Both the position numbers and the translations under genes were made by a program. Under the pieces are notes generated by a model, which did no database searches, had not been told where the DNA came from, and was given only the letters and a program-made list of their open reading frames with translations. From Diaporthe sp. PMI_573 (lineage: Eukaryota; Ascomycota; Sordariomycetes; Diaporthales; Diaporthaceae), in assembly GCA_021399435.1 (NCBI GenBank), contig JAJTUP010000030.1, positions 558,001 through 622,000 on the forward strand: DNA of 64,000 nt, given 5' to 3'. Below, in pieces: positions 1 to 11,236 of this stretch. Each line of letters opens with the position of its first letter. The first letter of the stretch is position 1.

Positions 1-306
1 TATAGGGGCAACGCCTTCAACACGCTCTGCTCGAACTGCGGGATGCAGAACTCGGAGGTCGTCATACAATGCGAGTGTACCCACATCCTCACCGGCGGGA
101 AGACGTCGTCCTCCGTGAATCTCAGTACGTACCTAGCCTCCCCCCCCCCGTTTCTTGAACACGTTTGCGCGTAGGTCTAGTATGTTGTACCCATACATAG
201 TTACCTCCTCGAGTCTTTTGTGTGTGTGTGTCTGACATTGCTGCCCAACTTACCTCCAGACGACCGGATCACCGTCAACGAGCAGGGCTGGTTGACTTGC
301 ATGTAA
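1..306 (+). CDS. CVNH (cyanovirin-N homology) protein, C-terminal part
   Basis: This is the 3' end of a gene that starts before the window. Frame 1 is open from base 1 to 124. A GTACGT donor at 125 and a TTACCTCCAG acceptor ending at 259 remove a 135-nt intron with phase 1, and the second exon ends at TAA 304-306. The spliced peptide has the C-x-C pattern of CVNH domains (CECTHILTGG), then SSSVNLNDRI and an NEQGWLTC end, matching the family's S-x-(I/V)-(D/N)-L-N-x-x-I...N-x-x-G-x-L-x-C signature. CVNH proteins are small carbohydrate-binding lectins. The N-terminal half of the domain and any signal peptide lie outside the window. The junction falls inside the conserved LN pair, which supports the splice call. 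Confidence 0.8.
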
Positions 307-2713
307 GGACCGAGAAGGGTGGCCCATGGCCGTGGTCCCGGGCCTTCTCTTGGGTACGGTTGAGGCTGGATTGATGTTGGGGGTCAACGGGTTCCCTTCT
401 GAGCTTGTCGGGAAATGTCATGAGGGCCCTCATGGGCTGGAAACAGCATCATTTGCTATTAAGAAACGGGGGGGTGCGGCGATGAATACAGATACTAGAG
501 TTGATACATGCCTGCGCAACCTACTTGAAGCCTGATAAAGATTCCACGGGCATGAGAACAAGAGTCACTGATTCTCGTCCCCCACCTTATGGACATTGAT
601 TATGTGAACTCGTGGATCAGGACCAAGTCTGTCCCTTCATGAGTCTCCAGCCCACAACATTTCTTCAGCCAGGTAACTTACATACACATATATTCCTGAA
701 GCTGCAAACATGTGAGCTTTCCATCGATCGAGTGAGTATATTGTGTTTCCAATTTGAATTTCTCCAGATTTCCCATCGTCACTATCACCTCGTCGTATTT
801 TGTCTCTCCCTCCACCCACCACCCGCCTTGCTTTATTTTCATTCTGCTCACTTCCTGGCCGGAAATCAAAACACGCCTCCGCTATGAACACTGCATTGCA
901 CACACCATCCAGTTCACCCTCCCCTAGACCATAACCAGGCCATACATACCAGGTCAGCTCCCCAGTTGTCATGTAAAAGATTTACACAGCTAGGGGTCTT
1001 CACCTCTCACCGCCCACAAGCAGAACCGTCACCAACACACACCTCACAACCTCGACTGCCATTCATTCACATGTACAACTAGTGGCAGGAACAATGATTT
1101 CACCTCCTCATTAATTCAGCAGTCATCTGGTATTCTCAGTTCATCACTCCGCACCCTCCCGAAAGCGCTAAATTTCCCGACTCCGGTATCTCTGTGCCCC
1201 CAAAAATAAAGTTCTCTTCTTTTTTCACCCACCAACATTAAGACTTTATCCTCCGCCCCCAGGGGATATACCGAAGGTCAAAATAACAGTGGCATATTTC
1301 AATTCAACCCTCACTCCGTTTCCATGCAAAGACGTGTTTACCAAGCCAGACCGGTCCTGACAGCCGAACCGAGGCACTCTCCTCTCCAAACCCCACCGAC
1401 GGCCATCCCTAAATCCAACTCACTGCACCCAACCAGGAACTGAACATCGGTCTCTCCTCCAACTGCCATACCCTGAACGAGAGAGGGAATCCACGATTTC
1501 TAAATTGTCACCTCAAGAGCATAGCCTTTCAGGCTGGCATAGGCCACCTATGCGGTTCAAGGTCCGCCAAGATGATCTCCATTATAAGCCATAAACGAAT
1601 GGGATGGTAATACTACAGGGGACGCGGGCCAAAAAGGATGTAATTGACTGTGCTGTGATCAAAAGGGAGAGAGGGATATCGAAACAGGGGGGCTGTAATC
1701 CATATATCATCTGTCGTGGGAAGGGTCATAATAATGATACAAGGACCCAAGAGCAAAGGTCCATCACCAAACTTTTGTGAGGTCTGAAAACCGGTAAACA
1801 TTGCAAACGGGACTGATCGGCCGAGAAAAAAAGTCGGCGTCTGATCGAGAGGCGGGGCGGGGACTAGGCCCATGCCTGAAGACATTGCAAGCAAGCGACG
1901 TCGGATTTCGTCATGATTAGATGGTGGCTGAGGCCGAAAGCCAAAGAGTCTGTTGTTTTTTCTCCGTTCTTGAGAACAGGATGATCTAGAGGCCATCTAG
2001 ACGTGTCGTCGTAAAGGCGTAACGGTCGTCGGGGCATGGTCGAGGAGGAACACCTCTGCTGAAGAGATGCCTGTTGGAATTGGGTAGCCTCGGTTGCGAG
2101 AGCCCAGAGTTCCAGGACTTGACTGGTGTTGGAACGTGAGCCCGTCAAGCCCCTTCAGCCAATGCCCCGTGGATGCTGAGTCGTACGGCATAAAATGGTC
2201 GCCCATATAAGCTCTCTGTTGTAAAAATTCCGTGAAACCCTGATCGACATTTGAGAATCGCTGTTCTGCGTCTTCTACTTCTTTTTTGGGGGAGGCGTCC
2301 AGTCGTCAGGTCGTGGAGGTATCGATACTTGATAAAAGCCCTCCGCTCGGCGTCAAAGATGTGTTGATTCGTGACCGTGTACCGCGTTCTGGTAGCATTA
2401 GACCGCCCGGGCAAAATCTCCCATGGTCGGCTGGTATGAAAACGAAAAATTGGAGGACCGCAAATTTGCAAGCCAGAAACCTTGCGAAAACTCATCGCAT
2501 ATAAAACGTATAGATCAGAAAGCATTGATGTGCGCCGTGGAAAGACCGCCTTGACATTCTTCGTCCGGTGGGGTTCGACTGGGGATGTGCGATCGATCGA
2601 TCCATATATCAAGGTTCGAGATTGGTCCAGAAAATGCTCGGCACTAGTGGGAATAGAGGCTGCTGCTCGCGCCGCTGCCGTGGAAGTTGTCGGACGAGTC
2701 TGCTTGAGACGCG
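307..2713. other. gene-free stretch between CVNH gene and PIN4-like gene
   Basis: I see no convincing gene here. Short open frames on both strands are unrelated in sequence to anything I recognise and lack splice-linked continuation. It should hold the 3' UTRs of the CVNH gene (plus) and of the PIN4-like gene (minus). A GT-rich microsatellite sits in the CVNH intron near 221-233. Confidence 0.5.
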
Positions 2714-4756
2714 TCAGTAACCCCACGAGTCTTGGGACGACAGTTTAGACGAACCGCTGCCACGTTGCGCGTGTCCATTCACCCGACGGCCATTGAAGCC
2801 CGCGTTTTCCCAGCCGGTCTCAGGCCCACGGGGCTGGCGCTCAGGCGCGTTACGAGCACTGAGGCCGTTCACCCCGGGTCGCTGGCTGCCGATAGCACCA
2901 GGGTTCTCCCTTAGGCGGCTCGCCTCATAAGGGCCCTCTGCCACACTCAGGGAGCTCAGGTTGTTGGTCACGCCGGAGAGGCTCAGGTCGGACGCGCGGT
3001 GGTTGAGACTGCCTCCAGGCGTGGTCGGTGTAGCTGCCAGCCCCGGGAACGCGCTTGAAAGGTCCGGGCGCGAGGACAGGCCATGCTCGTTCAGGCGCAG
3101 GGACGAGGTTGGGTAGCCAGACTCTCGCGGGCTTGGGGTCCTCGCCTGCAGGTTTTGCCCAGGCCTCCCGAGCTCGGCCATACTCCTGATGGTCCGCAGG
3201 TTGGCGATGCTGTTCAGACCGTCGGGGCTGCTGTCGGGCACCTCCAGGGCTGGGTTGCCGTGCCGACCGACAGTGCCGTAGCCGTTGGTGCTTGAAGTGC
3301 GCTGCTCGCCAAAGTCAATCGTGGCGGCACGGGCTAAGCTCTTGCTGTTGGCCGGATACTGGAGCTGGTCCACGGCAGGCACTGGCGTGTGGCTCGGGTT
3401 GACGGCCAGGTCAGGCGGTCCCATATTCTCCTTCCAGACAACAGCACATCGGCTGTCACCGGTACCGTAGGAGCCGTGGTGCAGTCCCATGTTATGAGCC
3501 AGGATGTGGATGACGCGGCGCTCCTCGGGAGCGGTGGAGGCATCGAAGATGAGGTAATCGTTGTTGTTCGAATCTTCCCGGTAGCCTCGCATCTTGATGT
3601 AGTTGTTCAGGGTCGCGGGGTCGTTCAGATCATAGTCGCCTGCGAGATGTAAGCTTCGTGGGCGCTGGACGAAGGGAGGGACAAACTCACGGCTCGGTGA
3701 CGAACGCGAGGGAGGAGCATCGTTTTCCCGGCTATGCAGGGACTGCAGCGAGGCCTGGTGCTGAAGGGTGGGCATCGGGCGGTGCTGCTCCTCCAGCTGA
3801 CCACGCTTCTGGCGCTTCTCTCGCTCGATTCGCTCCCGCTCGTGTTCCGGCAGCATCTTCTTGTACTCAACCCGCAGCTTGCGCCCCTGAACATCCAGCT
3901 GGTTCATGCGATCGATGACCTGTCTCGTCTCATCGGCACTCGAGAAGTTGGCAAAGGCGAGGCCGCGGAACACGCCGTTGTCGAAGTGGTAGTTGAACGC
4001 GTAGGGCTGGGGCAGGTTCATCTCCATCATGATGGCCTGCAAGACCTCCTTGCGGACATTGAAAGGGATGTTCTTGATGACGATGGCGGTGGGTATCAGG
4101 TCGTCCTTCTTGTCGTGGTGGGACCCGCGGCCCTCGGAGAACATGTGCGGCTGGGATCGGAGCTGGTCCATGCCGTTCATCACCTGGCCGTAAGGGACGC
4201 CCTGGGGAGTGTAGACGGCCTGGTTAGGGGCCTGGAGACCGATACCGGGATGACTGGTTGGGTCAGGTTGTTGCATCCAGTACTGTTGGGGGTGAGGGTC
4301 AGCGGGATATCGGAGAAGCGACAGCGGAGATCGGCCTGAACTGACATCTGGAATGCCTGGTCTCCTGTTGACCGACCGAGATCTGGCATCAGGGATTGGG
4401 CCGTTGACGGTAGCTGAGGAGCCGGCGCCGTTGTAGTTCCATGCGGACTGGTTGCCTGCCATGTACTCCCCGGGCATGCCAGACACCGTTGGAGGGGGGC
4501 CACGTGTGATACTGTCGAGGATTCCGTACCGGTCCATCATGGGGTACATTGAGGCTCCCTGCTGGCTGGCGGCATCCATCTGTTGCTGCTGCTGCTGCTG
4601 CTGCCTCTGGCTAGGCTGGCGTTGTGCGCCGATGCCCGAGGGCAGAGTTGAGTACCCGTTCCTTGTAGAGTTTGGCGATCTATTTCCCATGCCACCATTG
4701 TAGGAGCCATACGCGGCGAACGCGTCAGGCTGCTGTGGGTGGGCCATGATGCTCAT
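2714..4756 (-). CDS. PIN4/Cip-type RNA-binding protein with RRM and R3H domains
   Basis: A single open frame of 680 codons. An N-terminal Gln/Pro/Gly/Ser-rich region contains a poly-Gln run near residues 53-60. An RRM starts about residue 223 (TAIVIKNIPFNV, then RGLAFANF as RNP1) and is followed by the basic helix EHERERIEREKRQKR. An R3H domain lies near residues 374-445 (LNNYIKMRGYRED, then ILAHNMGLHHGS). A long Ser-rich low-complexity tail follows. The RRM plus R3H order matches yeast Pin4/Mdt1 and fission yeast Cip1/Cip2, RNA-binding proteins linked to stress and checkpoint control; that role is inferred from family. The start is the first in-frame ATG (MSIMAHP); a second ATG follows three codons later. 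No intron is needed in the coding part. The unusually long upstream gap may include 5' UTR introns. Confidence 0.9.
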   Translation of the reverse strand: MSIMAHPQQPDAFAAYGSYNGGMGNRSPNSTRNGYSTLPSGIGAQRQPSQRQQQQQQQQMDAASQQGASMYPMMDRYGILDSITRGPPPTVSGMPGEYMAGNQSAWNYNGAGSSATVNGPIPDARSRSVNRRPGIPDVSSGRSPLSLLRYPADPHPQQYWMQQPDPTSHPGIGLQAPNQAVYTPQGVPYGQVMNGMDQLRSQPHMFSEGRGSHHDKKDDLIPTAIVIKNIPFNVRKEVLQAIMMEMNLPQPYAFNYHFDNGVFRGLAFANFSSADETRQVIDRMNQLDVQGRKLRVEYKKMLPEHERERIEREKRQKRGQLEEQHRPMPTLQHQASLQSLHSRENDAPPSRSSPSREFVPPFVQRPRSLHLAGDYDLNDPATLNNYIKMRGYREDSNNNDYLIFDASTAPEERRVIHILAHNMGLHHGSYGTGDSRCAVVWKENMGPPDLAVNPSHTPVPAVDQLQYPANSKSLARAATIDFGEQRTSSTNGYGTVGRHGNPALEVPDSSPDGLNSIANLRTIRSMAELGRPGQNLQARTPSPRESGYPTSSLRLNEHGLSSRPDLSSAFPGLAATPTTPGGSLNHRASDLSLSGVTNNLSSLSVAEGPYEASRLRENPGAIGSQRPGVNGLSARNAPERQPRGPETGWENAGFNGRRVNGHAQRGSGSSKLSSQDSWGY

Positions 4757-5070
4757 GTATGTGTCTTGGCAGAGGCGCGTGGCCGTGGCTGGACTGCTGG
4801 AGTAGGTGGAATTAAAGAGTCAGGTGTACAGCTTGCCAGGGAGGCGGAGAGGCAAGCTGTCCAGACCAAGAAACAGGATATCTCGAGGCGGTGCAGGTCG
4901 CTGTCGGGAGGGAATAGTTGGAAGTGTCGCAGGGGTGGAGGATGCGACAGGGTGAGGTGGCGCAAAGCTGATCAGGGACGATATTAGAGAGAGGCTTGTA
5001 ATAATGGGGTCGGGTGTGCGGTTTTCTAAGGAGGTCTCGAGCAGGGCAGCGACACGGAGGGAGAAGCAAA

Positions 5071-5150
5071 GACAGGAGCAGAAGCAGAGGCAGAGGCAGA
5101 GACAGAGGCAATGGCAATGGCAATGGCAGTGGCAGTGGCAGACGCGGAAA
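5071..5150. repeat. AGGCAG/GGCAAT hexamer-type simple repeat
   Basis: Purine-rich run changing from AGGCAGAG-like units to GGCAAT and GGCAGT hexamers, upstream of the PIN4-like gene. Confidence 0.75.
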
Positions 5151-5467
5151 CGGGACACAGAGGCAGATGCAGAGCCAGGGGAACTCAGGGTAGGGGGCTC
5201 ATGGGGTTGAAGAAGGGGAGGGAAACTCTCACCGAAAAAAGAGGTTGCAGCGCTGCAGTGTGCGGTGCGTTGCGGTCGCGGTGCTGCGGGAATGGAGGAA
5301 ATCTCCTGGAGTGGGGAGGGGCCAGGGAGTCAACGGTCCCCTTTATTATTCGATATTGTCGCCCCGAGGCGGTCAACGACAATGACGCGAGGGCCAGGCG
5401 AGGGGAGGGCAGCACAGGCAGGACGAGACGGGCCGAGACGAGACTGGCAGGGACAGAAAAATGCACG

Positions 5468-5490
5468 GTCGCTGTCGCTGTCGCTGTCGC
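5468..5490. repeat. GTCGCT tandem repeat
   Basis: About four copies of the hexamer GTCGCT. Confidence 0.75.
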
Positions 5491-5778
5491 AGGTGTTGTT
5501 GGTCGACGGGTCTGGATTCAGGTTTTGGACCTTTGACCTTTTGACTTTGCACACCTCTGCACCTTTTGACCGTTGGTTGGCCTTGGGAGGAACCTTGGGG
5601 AGGACCTCGAGAGTGGCTTATCTCGAGCGGCAGCAGGGCACAAATGGAGGGTTTCGTAGTCGAATTTTCGAACAAGAACGGACAGCTGCCACGCTTCCAC
5701 GGCAGTTTCCCCCCCAAAAGAAATATGGGGCTGAAAATATTGGTCCTGTCGGGCTTGGTGGTGACTGGAGGATGGACG

Positions 5779-5850
5779 GGGACTGGGACTGGGACTGGGA
5801 CTGGGACTGGGACTGGGACTGGGCCTGGGACTTGGACTTGGGACTGGGCC
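5779..5850. repeat. GGGACT tandem repeat
   Basis: About seven near-perfect GGGACT hexamers followed by degraded copies (GGGCCT, TGGACT). It is the longest microsatellite in the gene-free region. Confidence 0.85.
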
Positions 5851-6080
5851 TTGCTGGGGTCGGCGTGGATGGAAGAGGCACACCTAAGTCCCAAAGGGGA
5901 AAGGCGGACAAAACAAGACGGGCGAGGTCGAAATGAGAGAGATGGATGGGCCGCCACAGAGAGTCAGTCAGTCGGGCAGGGTGGCAGGGTGACACGGTGA
6001 ACAGACAGAGCTGTCAATCAGTCACGAGGAACAACAACAACAGGCAGTCGGACTGTTTCTTCACGGTGATTTGCTTTGGT

Positions 6081-6110
6081 GTTGATGTTGACGTTGACGT
6101 TGACGTTGTA
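6081..6110. repeat. GTTGAC/GTTGAT tandem repeat
   Basis: Five consecutive GTTGAY-type hexamers. Confidence 0.75.
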
Positions 6111-6258
6111 GTCTCTAATGTGACTGTCCGCGTGATTGTTGTCACAAGGTGGGAGGGACGGAGAAGAGGGGAGGAGGGGGAGGAGGGAGGAGGGGCGAAA
6201 ACAAGAATGGAGGCTGCGGCGACGACGAGGTGGGATGGAGACGGGCAGTGACGGGAGA

Positions 6259-6293
6259 CGGGGACGGAGATGGAGATGGAGATGAGATGAGGT
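6259..6293. repeat. GGAGAT tandem repeat
   Basis: GGAGAT hexamers decaying to GATGA units, directly followed (6335-6375) by a GGCAGT/TTGCAG hexamer run. Confidence 0.65.
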
Positions 6294-7851
6294 TGTATGT
6301 ATGAGTGAGCTGGCAGGTGGAGGCAAGCAAAGCTGGGCAGTGGCAGTGGCAGCAGTTGCAGTTGCAGCTGCAGTTGGGTTCCTTCTGTCTACTACTACAG
6401 GTGCAGGTGCTTCAGTTGACCATGACTGGTTGGTTCGTGGAGCTTAAGGCCTGGAGGATTTGCTTGCCACAGGACAGAACAGCTGCTCTGCAAGAGGAGA
6501 TGAGAAGAGAGTGGATGGTGTGAGGTTGCAGTGGCCCAAGTACCCAGATACCTCCTCCCACCCTCCTTGCACTGGTGGCCCGTCCCTGCCGTCTTCGCGC
6601 TTACCATCGTACTGCCGTACACACATTAGAATCCAGGGTTGCCCAGACAAAGCTCCAGCGGTTGGCCCAGCAGGGAGACGGTCACAACGGGGAGAAGCCT
6701 AGCTGCTGCTAGTTGCCGGCAAGGATCCGGCTTAGCGGGCCTAGCGCCTGAACCCGGACTCGCAAATGACCTCCATCTCTGCCATAATGCAGATGTTATT
6801 GTGGATGGTTTTGATACTACCAATATTACCAACATTAACCTGGGAAGTCTCTGCATATTTTTTTTTTGAAAAGGCAAAATGAAGCTGCAAGTTGTTACCA
6901 AGTTGGAAATGATTTGCATTCTCGTGCAGAGAGCTGAATCTAGCACATGAAGTCTCTCCTGTGCGCCTGTGCAGCTGTGCAGTCAGGCAGTCTACCAAAG
7001 GTGAGACGAGACCAACCTGCACAACGTGCAACATCACAGAGCCACCTCAATGTACCCGATACTTTGATGGTCTGGTGGTGGAGGTTGTCCGGATGGCAGG
7101 TGCTGAAAAGTGGGGTAGCCAGAGTACACTGGGTTAGAGTTTAGCTGGGAACAAAGCCAATTCTCCTAACAGGCTGGACCAATGACCGGCAGACAGAAAC
7201 CGTCACGAGGCAGGGCTGTTGGGGATTGGGAAGGGTCGACAAGGTTGGGGCTTCCAGAAGGAAAACGGGCGGGCCCTTCCAATCGAACGGGAACGGACGG
7301 GCAGGAAGACGTCGGCGAATTGGGGGGAAGAAAGTGGAGACGAAGCGCCACTTCAGTCAAGTACGTACTCCGTCTGTCCGTATGGCAAACGGCAGAAAAG
7401 AGAAGAGGAAAAGGACTGCTAACCAGGCACACCAGGCAGCCAGGGTGCATGAACCAAACCTTGGCCCACAGCAATCCAAAATGAAGCGTCATTCCTGGAC
7501 GAATCGTCACCGCAGAAAGGGGTTCACCACATACGCACCAGCTGCGCCAGATGCAACACATGCAACACATGCAACAGAACTCGTGTCGAGGACCTTGACG
7601 ACAAGAGAAAGAAGCTCCCCCAGCTGCAGGCTGATTGTGGTTGATATGCGTGTCTCACACACCAATCATCAGCCTGCCCACCGTCGTCGAGTCCGACGCC
7701 TGACAGGAGCATCTTTGGTCCAAAATGTATGTCGCAATGTCAGGCATATACGGAGTAAACCCACGAAGCAGACTGACACAGCACTGCATGCCCACTGCGT
7801 GCCCACTGCAGGCTCAATCTATCTGTAACCACCCTCTGATCTGATCTAATC

Positions 7852-7880
7852 TGGTTGGTCTGGTCTGGTCTGGTCTGGTT
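7852..7880. repeat. GGTCT pentamer repeat
   Basis: Consecutive TGGTC pentamers ending in a short CCCGT run. Confidence 0.7.
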
Positions 7881-8211
7881 CCCGTCCCGTCCCTTGGACG
7901 ATCCCTCCCATCTCGAGTCTGGAATCTGGAGTTCGCGTCTGTGCGAACGACCGACCGACCTTCCTGCCTGCTTGAGGCGAGACGATGCTGCTAAGACCCA
8001 GGCTGCGAGACACAGGCAAACAGGGGACCACCGTCAGCCTAACATATCTCAATCAGAGTGCGGCTCCCAATTGCTGGCCAGTGCTGGACCCCTCCCCCCC
8101 CCAGTGCCCCAGTGGGACGGCATCACGGCCTCTCCGAACCGTGGGCCAAAGTGACAGGCCATCTCGGCCGATCAGAACAAGCCCATCCGACGGTTCAATA
8201 CAATGCTACAT

Positions 8212-8285
8212 ACAACACAACACAACACAACACAGCACGGAGTACGCCACAGCACGACACGACACGACACGACACAGTACAGTCT
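8212..8285. repeat. CACAA and CGACA pentamer repeats
   Basis: Two adjacent pentamer arrays: CACAA units from about 8215 to 8235, then CGACA units from about 8254 to 8274. The overlapping 246-codon open frame is an artefact of this composition. Confidence 0.75.
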
Positions 8286-11201
8286 AGACCTGGACGGTAA
8301 TCCACACGAAAGCAATGATGCCCTGCGCCATCCTCTGCATCTCTATCGCACAGATCGCCAAAAGAAGCGATCTTGCATATCCTGGCGTGCATGCCGAGTT
8401 GGGGTCTGGCTGATCATCACTCCTCATGTCTCATCTTCTACTACTGTACCAACAGTCCCGAGCCCTGGAGGTTACTACGACTGCAGGCATTTAGTCTACC
8501 AAGGTTTGCGGTTGCATGCACAAGTGCCCCCGTCCACTCCCTATATCCACTTCTGCCGCCGCCTGGTACACGAGCACCCCAAGCCTAACCTTGTCACTGC
8601 TGAGGCGAGGACCGGCCCATCCGCTGTCTCGGCCGCATGCTGCAGCTTAGCTTCGTGCGGCTGGCGGGGTGCGCGTGCGGGTGGGGGGTTGTGGTCCCAT
8701 CGCAGGTATTATACCTGCGTCCGCCACAGACTCTCCTCTCTCCTTTGTGCTCATGCTGACCCGACAATAAGCCGTCGAATCGATACGAGAGCCAAGGAAA
8801 GTCCAACGGTATTGTCCAGTCTGCTGCTGGACATGCTGCATGGTCGGGTGGCCGGTCTCTACTCCATGCTGGCCACTGCTGCTGCTTTTTCGACGGATAC
8901 ATGCGCAAGGCGAGTCGCGCACCTCGAGGTATATACAGGCTGACACTACACCACAATGTCTTTGCCCATTCGTCCCATCCCGTCATGTTCCTGCAGCTTA
9001 CCTTGTGCGATCTGCACATATCCGTCCCGACCTTCAGGAAAAAGTGCACAAGAACGAACTCTGCTCTGCGCGGGCCACCCACAGGGCCACTGCTCGCCTG
9101 CCCATCACACCCACCAACGGCCCCCGTCGCCCACGGCGAACGCAGTAGCCTCTGTGCCGCCACGAACGATTGCGCCATCCCGTCAGGAAACCAACACGAA
9201 CATGTTGTCTCGCCGTCAAGGCAAAAATTAACAACCACAGGGGCCGCGTGTGACGTGAGACAAAGGTATATCGTGGCCATCTCCATGCCTTATCTCGACC
9301 AGACAGGCGACCAGTGTTGTCCCTGCCAACTCTCTTACGCACAAGCACAAGCCCACAAGGCTCTTCCGACGTTCGGCTTTCGGAACCTCCCAGGTCACGG
9401 TCGCTTGCTACCCAACGCGCACAGGCAAGTACGCGCCCCCCGCGATGGCGACGGCCCTGCCAGCCCGGTAACACCGCATGTGTTTGCACGGCTCGCACGC
9501 ACTCCTGTCACCACCACGGCCCAGCAGCAATCTGGCCGATCGTATTGATCGCCTGCCATCTCCACCTTGCCGAGATTGGCCCTCGCACTCTTTTTGGTGC
9601 CCAAGCCTGCCGACGTGGTGGTTGTTGTCGACGATCATCTCCCAGGAACCAGGGGGACTACCGCCCGCCCGGGTCACCACCGCCCACTCCCCCCAAGTGC
9701 GGCTCTGCACACCCCCGATGCAACGCCCCAGGAATAGTTACACCGTCATCATAGAGGTGATCATGATGAAATTTGGCACGCCATCGAGAGGTGAGCATCG
9801 ACGCTGCTTCCTGGGTAAATTACCGTCATCATCGCCCTCCGCCTCTTTTCGCTTAGGCACGTGGCAAGGTCGCATCGGAATCTCGGCCATCGCCATGTCG
9901 CGGTTTCCCCCCTTGGCGCCGCCGCGTTGCGACACCGCGGATGCAGGGAGAGATTTGCCTTAAACCGCGCTGCCTTGGAGCAGCCCAGCCCAGCTTGTCT
10001 TCTGCTCTGCATGCTCTGCGAGACATCACCACACACCCACGCGGCACCAACACCCTCGTGTTAGTTGGACGTGGCTGAGGTCTCGCTGCCCAACAGACAT
10101 ATATCTTGGAACTTTGCCGACCTCATTGTATGCGCGCCGCGATATGGTAGGGAATACGGCGCTGGCCCACCCCGCCTGGCTTCACCTTTCCTATTCTGTG
10201 AGGCCCAGTCCAGCCGGGAATCTCGCCTCAGAATTAGGCGAGATGACGGGTAGTTTCCTGGATAGAGTGCTGACACGTTCTCTCTCCCCTCTTGCCTCTC
10301 ACCTCAGTTGCCCCCCCCCCCCCCGGCCCTGTCACAGAATAAGGGACCCCGCGGAGATGACTCCGTACGACGGGGCCCCCCTCCCGACTATCAAACAGAC
10401 CTGTCGTTCTTCTGGAAGGCCCGGCCACTTTTGTTCTGTCGCAGCGCTAGGCACCCTTCGGACCCTCGGAGACATTTCGCGGGAAAGGGAAACGAGCAGC
10501 TGGGTGGTGGGTGAGTCGCATATTTGGTGTGTCATGTGATGGCTACTTTGTGCTTTTGATGTCTTGCTTAGTTTTCCGTTTTGGTGCGCCCCCCCTGTGT
10601 TCTCGTACTGTGTGACTCTTGGGACAAAGCTACCGGCCCAGACCTTCCCAGTCCCTGGAGCCATATTCAAAATTCAAAAGTAGCAAAGGACCTCTCTGTG
10701 CACCCGTCTTGACACCCCCTCTCCGAGCGCGCAAGACCGCGTCGAAACGTCGGTGCGGCAAGATGAGGGGAGGGGGTCGGGTGGGAGAAACAGAGAGTTA
10801 GGTCCCACTTGTTCTCTTGATCTGACATCTGTTTCTAGAATGAATCCTTAAGTGGAGCATGTAGTGGGGTTCGGGGGTCGGGGGTCGGGGGGAGGTCGGG
10901 GGGAGAAGGGTCGGCGCCGCACCGCGGGCAACCTCACCTCTCTCTCTCTCCTATGGATGGCAATTTCCCGCTGTCGCTCGATTCGGGTTCGGGGGGACCC
11001 ATTTGTTCCCGGGGAGCTTGGATGACGGGGCTTGGGGCAGCGCATTTGGGGACTTGGGAATTACATATACTTGCTCAGCCTTCCTTTCCTTTCCTTTCAG
11101 GGGTTCGGAAACCCTTCAGAGTGGGTGGGTGGGGTGGGCCCCCCTGTGTCTTTTTGTTCTGTCTTTTCTTTTTCTTTCCCCAGGGAATATTTGAAAGGAC
11201 T

Positions 11202-11236
11202 GGCGGACGGACGGACGGACAGACAGACAGACAGAT
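11202..11236. repeat. GGAC/AGAC tetramer repeat
   Basis: Four GGAC units pass into four AGAC units. Confidence 0.75.

Noticed and set aside
5265..5957. Long overlapping open frames on both strands (223 and 194 codons)
   Set aside because: Both are translations of GGGACT and GTCGCT hexamer repeats.
7226..7828. 200-codon plus-strand open frame
   Set aside because: Arg/Lys/Thr-rich arbitrary composition containing a short ATGCAACACATG repeat, no domain and no splice continuation; it lies in the microsatellite-rich gap.
8203..8943. 246-codon plus-strand open frame
   Set aside because: Its first part is translated pentamer repeats and the rest has no recognisable content; opposite-strand frames of similar length overlap it.
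8594..9286. 230-codon minus-strand open frame
   Set aside because: Cys/Trp-scattered random-looking protein without motif; it overlaps other open frames in a GC-rich area.
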